Shown here in pieces: positions 61,061-64,000 of a DNA stretch of 64,000 nt. The DNA lies in contig CM022666.1 of the NCBI GenBank assembly GCA_012295275.1, forward strand, positions 16,482,772-16,546,771. The letters are read 5' to 3'. The notes beneath the pieces are model-generated. The model was not told the DNA's origin and searched no databases. It saw nothing but the letters and a program-made list of their open reading frames with translations. Position numbers and translations under genes: made by a program. The first letter of the stretch is position 1. Every line of letters begins with the position of its first letter. Source of the stretch: Chrysomallon squamiferum. Taxonomy: Eukaryota > Mollusca > Gastropoda > Neomphalida > Peltospiridae.

Positions 61061-62640
61061 TTCACGGTGACTAGACTGGGTGGTATTACTACCTAAAATT
61101 TGGTTCGTCCCGTCTAAAGGGTAGCAGACTATAATAGCGTCACGTGACAAGGTGTTAATTATCTGAGACAGCTTAAACTACTAAATAACTATTCTGTATC
61201 CACTAGAGAACAATAACTAATCAAGAATTCAATACGGATAATTGTTTTATTATATATAGAGATTTTATATAAATTAACCCTCAAGGGTAACACATAGTTA
61301 AATCGTATGATTCGACGATACACTGTAAAAGCAAATAGCTTTGATCAATAATACAAAAATAATTCAGTTGATTATGGTTACTTGATCTTTCTAAATAATG
61401 TTTTAATTATTGACATACGTTATCTTAATTTTTAAGCCTAATAACACAATAAAAATTCAACAGTAACAGATTTAGCTATCTTCAGTCATTCACTATGTAT
61501 TTTAGGTTTAGGTGTCTTCAATCATTCACTATGTATTTTAGGTTTAGGTGTCTTCAATCATTCACTATGTATTTTAGGTTTAGCTTTCTTCAATCATTCA
61601 CTATGTATTTTAGGTTTAGGTGTCTTCAATCATTCACTGTGTATGTTACATATACAACACATTAAAACATATTTACCATTGTCTGCGTTTTCCTTTGTCT
61701 TGTGCAGGCGGTCCTCAGACAACGTCTCTCAAGATGGGCACCGATCAAAGAGATCTCGTTCAAAACGCGTGCTGCTACTGATGTACACGGGTGTTCAATA
61801 TACAGCTCTTCAGACAGCCTTTCTGAATTTGCTTTGCAGCTTTTAATGCCAATTTTGAGTTTGTTAATCCCAGTTTTTCTTAGTTTATAAAATAACGGAA
61901 CTTCCCCTAATTACATAATACAGCTTCTAAATAACCCATGTACGTCTGCATACGCTCTGCTATTTAGTTTTTATGTATTTTCCCCCATTCTCTGACATCA
62001 GTTAGTTAAACATTTAAGAACTGTAAAAATATAAATTATAAGGATGATTATGCAAGACCGTAAAGTAATAAAATACTTAAGATAAAATGTTAGCAGACAT
62101 TCTGCTTTAAATGGGCATATAAAAATAAGTGTTTTGTGAATATTAGAAATTCACTACATAGAAAACAAAATTACAATTAAAACCAAGTCTGGCAAAGAGG
62201 CACTAATAAGGTTCCGTCACAAGAGGTTTGTGTTTTGTTTCAAGCAGGTGTATGTGTATTTAAATGTGCGTGTGTAATTGTTTGGGTATATAAGCTGATT
62301 ATAAAAAAGTAAATGGATTTCGTGTTTACTGTTTGGTACAGTCAAGATATCTCATCATAATCCTGTGTGTGTGCGTGCGTGTGTATTACCAGTGAGAGAT
62401 TTCCGAATTATACCGATGAGTTCTCAATCACTATTAACGTTCGTATCGGAACATTGTACAGATCACGTGACTATACCGGGCTGTACAGATTGGTCAGTAC
62501 AAACTACTGTGTTAAATATCGAGTTCATACTTGAGCTGGCTCTAGTCAAGTGGTTACTTCGTTTATACAAAACATTCAACTGTCACTTGAGTCTAGTGGG
62601 TTCAAACCCACAGAGCCACTGACGCTGTCCAGTTCTTTTT
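61061..62640 (+). repeat. 1.65-kb tandem duplication, unit B
   Basis: Second copy of the 59410-61060 block. It includes the 37-bp repeats at 61470-61640, the second exon-like segment at 61709-61763, and the fourth SINE-like copy at about 62395-62640. Small deletions (for example 11 bp near 61785) distinguish it from unit A, and the offset falls from about 1652 to 1625 bp along the unit. Confidence 0.9.
61709..61763 (+). other. Exon-like segment, second tandem copy
   Basis: Matches 60058-60112 after the same gtcttgtgcag acceptor. The two open frames persist: one reads SSDNVSQDGHRSKRSRSKR, with Glu changed to Asp relative to copy 1, and the other reads LSRWAPIKEISFKTRAATD. Whether either is translated is unknown. 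Confidence 0.3.
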
Positions 62641-62655
62641 AAATTATTTTTATTT

Positions 62656-62766
<111 letters not shown>

Positions 62767-62819
62767 CTAGTGGTTACTTCGTTTATACAAAACATTCAAC
62801 AACTATCACTTGAGTTATT

Positions 62820-63015
62820 ACCTGTATCTACTTCTATTACCGAGTTTTAAAACAAAATCTAAAATCCAAAATATATATGAGTGTATAGAGGAGGGAATTA
62901 ATAAAAAGAAGTAAAAAAATATTTCAGATTTACGTCTGTTCATCTGTAAATATTTGTAGTCTCGTAAACTGCACGTGATAAACTTTCAGAACAGACATAT
63001 CATACATTTCATTAA

Positions 63016-63053
<38 letters not shown>

Positions 63054-63215
63054 AAGACAAAAAAGAATAAAGGAAAAATGAATAAATGACACGCTTCATT
63101 TCATCACACGTACAAACGGTAGCCTGACACTGAACTTTTAGTCGAGTGCATTTGATCTTCTGTCCTTGAAAGAAGCCAGGAAACTTCTTTACTTATTAAT
63201 TCATAACCTTTCCAG
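62820..63215. other. AT-rich intron-like spacer with a long A-run
   Basis: No exon is visible. A homopolymer of about 34 A lies at 63018-63052. The right end (ttcataacctttccag) is the acceptor of the terminal exon at 63216. Confidence 0.6.
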
Positions 63216-63906
63216 ACAGCGACTCGACTAATACTCAGATATGTGATGACGTATCCAGGATTTCCGCTGAAGCTCCTGTTGAAATCACTTTACGTCAACT
63301 TTTAAAATTAGAAAAGAGGGAATGGGCCCGGATCGAAGGATTATATAAATTACAGATGGCTCGGATGAAAAATCAAAAGACAAATAATCCTCAAGGTGAA
63401 AAGAAGCAAAAGGGACCGAAAACTTCAGTTTATTATTTTTACGAGAACAAATCAGTAAATTTAAGTCAGTTTGCACAAAATATGTCTATTGTTTTACCAG
63501 CCAGTTTAAAGATGAGTATGGAAATGTTGACAGACAGCTACAGCGACGTCAGTGACGTGATGACGACGACTGAAACAGGGTGGATAGATGTGGGTGTGAG
63601 TTGTGAAAAAGACTACACTGTTGAAAAATTCCACAGAAATGCTGACCTGCTTCTGAACAAAACTCAGATGAAATAAAATTTGCCTGGACAGAGCGACACA
63701 CGGACAAACGAGTTGAACGACAGCGAGGAATATCAGACTGTCTGAATGTGTCGGTGACTGCTGTTTTAAACTACCAGTGTCTTACAGACTCACACAATGC
63801 TCCCAGAAGAATACCATTTCGTGATTTAGAAAAGATAAATGTAAAGATATTTTCACGGAGACTACGTCGACTGGAATTAGCAAGTGTTGAGAACTTTTTA
63901 GTTTAA
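63216..63906 (+). CDS. Terminal exon of an unrecognised protein (one-base gap)
   Basis: After the acceptor cctttccag the exon enters in phase 1 and reads DSDSTNTQICDDVSRI, then ITLRQLLKLEKREWARIEGL, MARMKNQK and a run through GWIDVGVSCEKDYTVEKF to LLLNKTQMK and a stop at 63676. One base later in frame the sequence opens again as SDEIKFAWTERHTDKRVE and continues to LELASVENFLV and a stop at 63904-63906. Restoring one A in the aaaa run near 63658-63662 joins both parts into 230 codons. The N-terminal half is charged and probably helical. There is no membrane segment. I do not recognise the family. Upstream exons would lie at or left of 62.8 kb. Confidence 0.6.
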
Positions 63907-64000
63907 AAAAAAAACAATCATTTCATTCTTCAAGAGACGCGAACAGAGAAGAAATTTGTGTAGTCATATTTATTATTATTATTAGAGATTTGTCTTAATA

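Overview
This is eukaryotic, intron-rich, very AT-rich DNA packed with simple repeats. Spliced exons with GT-AG boundaries give five recognisable animal genes and the last exon of a sixth. The gene set is a Mig-2-like/Mtl Rho GTPase, a divergent alpha-type nicotinic (Cys-loop) receptor subunit, a cytosolic ALDH1-type dehydrogenase, the cytoplasmic dynein intermediate chain and eIF4E2/4EHP. The presence of Mtl and the divergent nicotinic subunit point to an invertebrate bilaterian. A mollusc is my best guess, but that is inference.

Layout: 1-3194 is non-coding (probably the Mtl 3' region). Mtl lies on the minus strand (3195-6454, 5 coding exons). A possible orphan minus-strand terminal exon sits at 8121-8168. 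The nicotinic receptor is on the minus strand (12006-16822, 8 exons). It is divergent from ALDH1 on the plus strand (17492-24595, 14 exons), with about 670 bp between their start codons. The dynein intermediate chain is on the plus strand (26881-51081, 16 core exons plus 4 small phase-preserving cassette exons). eIF4E2 is convergent with it on the minus strand (53363-57475, 7 exons). From 57.5 to 62.8 kb there is a repeat nest: a hAT transposon remnant, four copies of a SINE-like unit with a Pol III B-box-like motif, and a 1.65-kb tandem duplication. The window ends with the terminal exon of an unrecognised plus-strand gene.

Three reading frames (receptor exon 5, ALDH exon 10, the last unknown gene) are each broken by one base at a short homopolymer. 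Everything around each break is intact, which suggests consensus errors or recent lesions rather than old pseudogenes.

The most unusual signal is that many introns carry tandem repeats that start at, or contain, the gene's own splice junction. Decoy acceptors or donors, sometimes with the first or last bases of the exon, are copied 4-11 times next to the real site. This occurs in Mtl, the dynein chain and eIF4E2, with weaker versions in ALDH1 and the receptor. It looks like a repeated mode of minisatellite birth at exon-intron boundaries.

The genes are unrelated housekeeping or neuronal loci and do not form a pathway.
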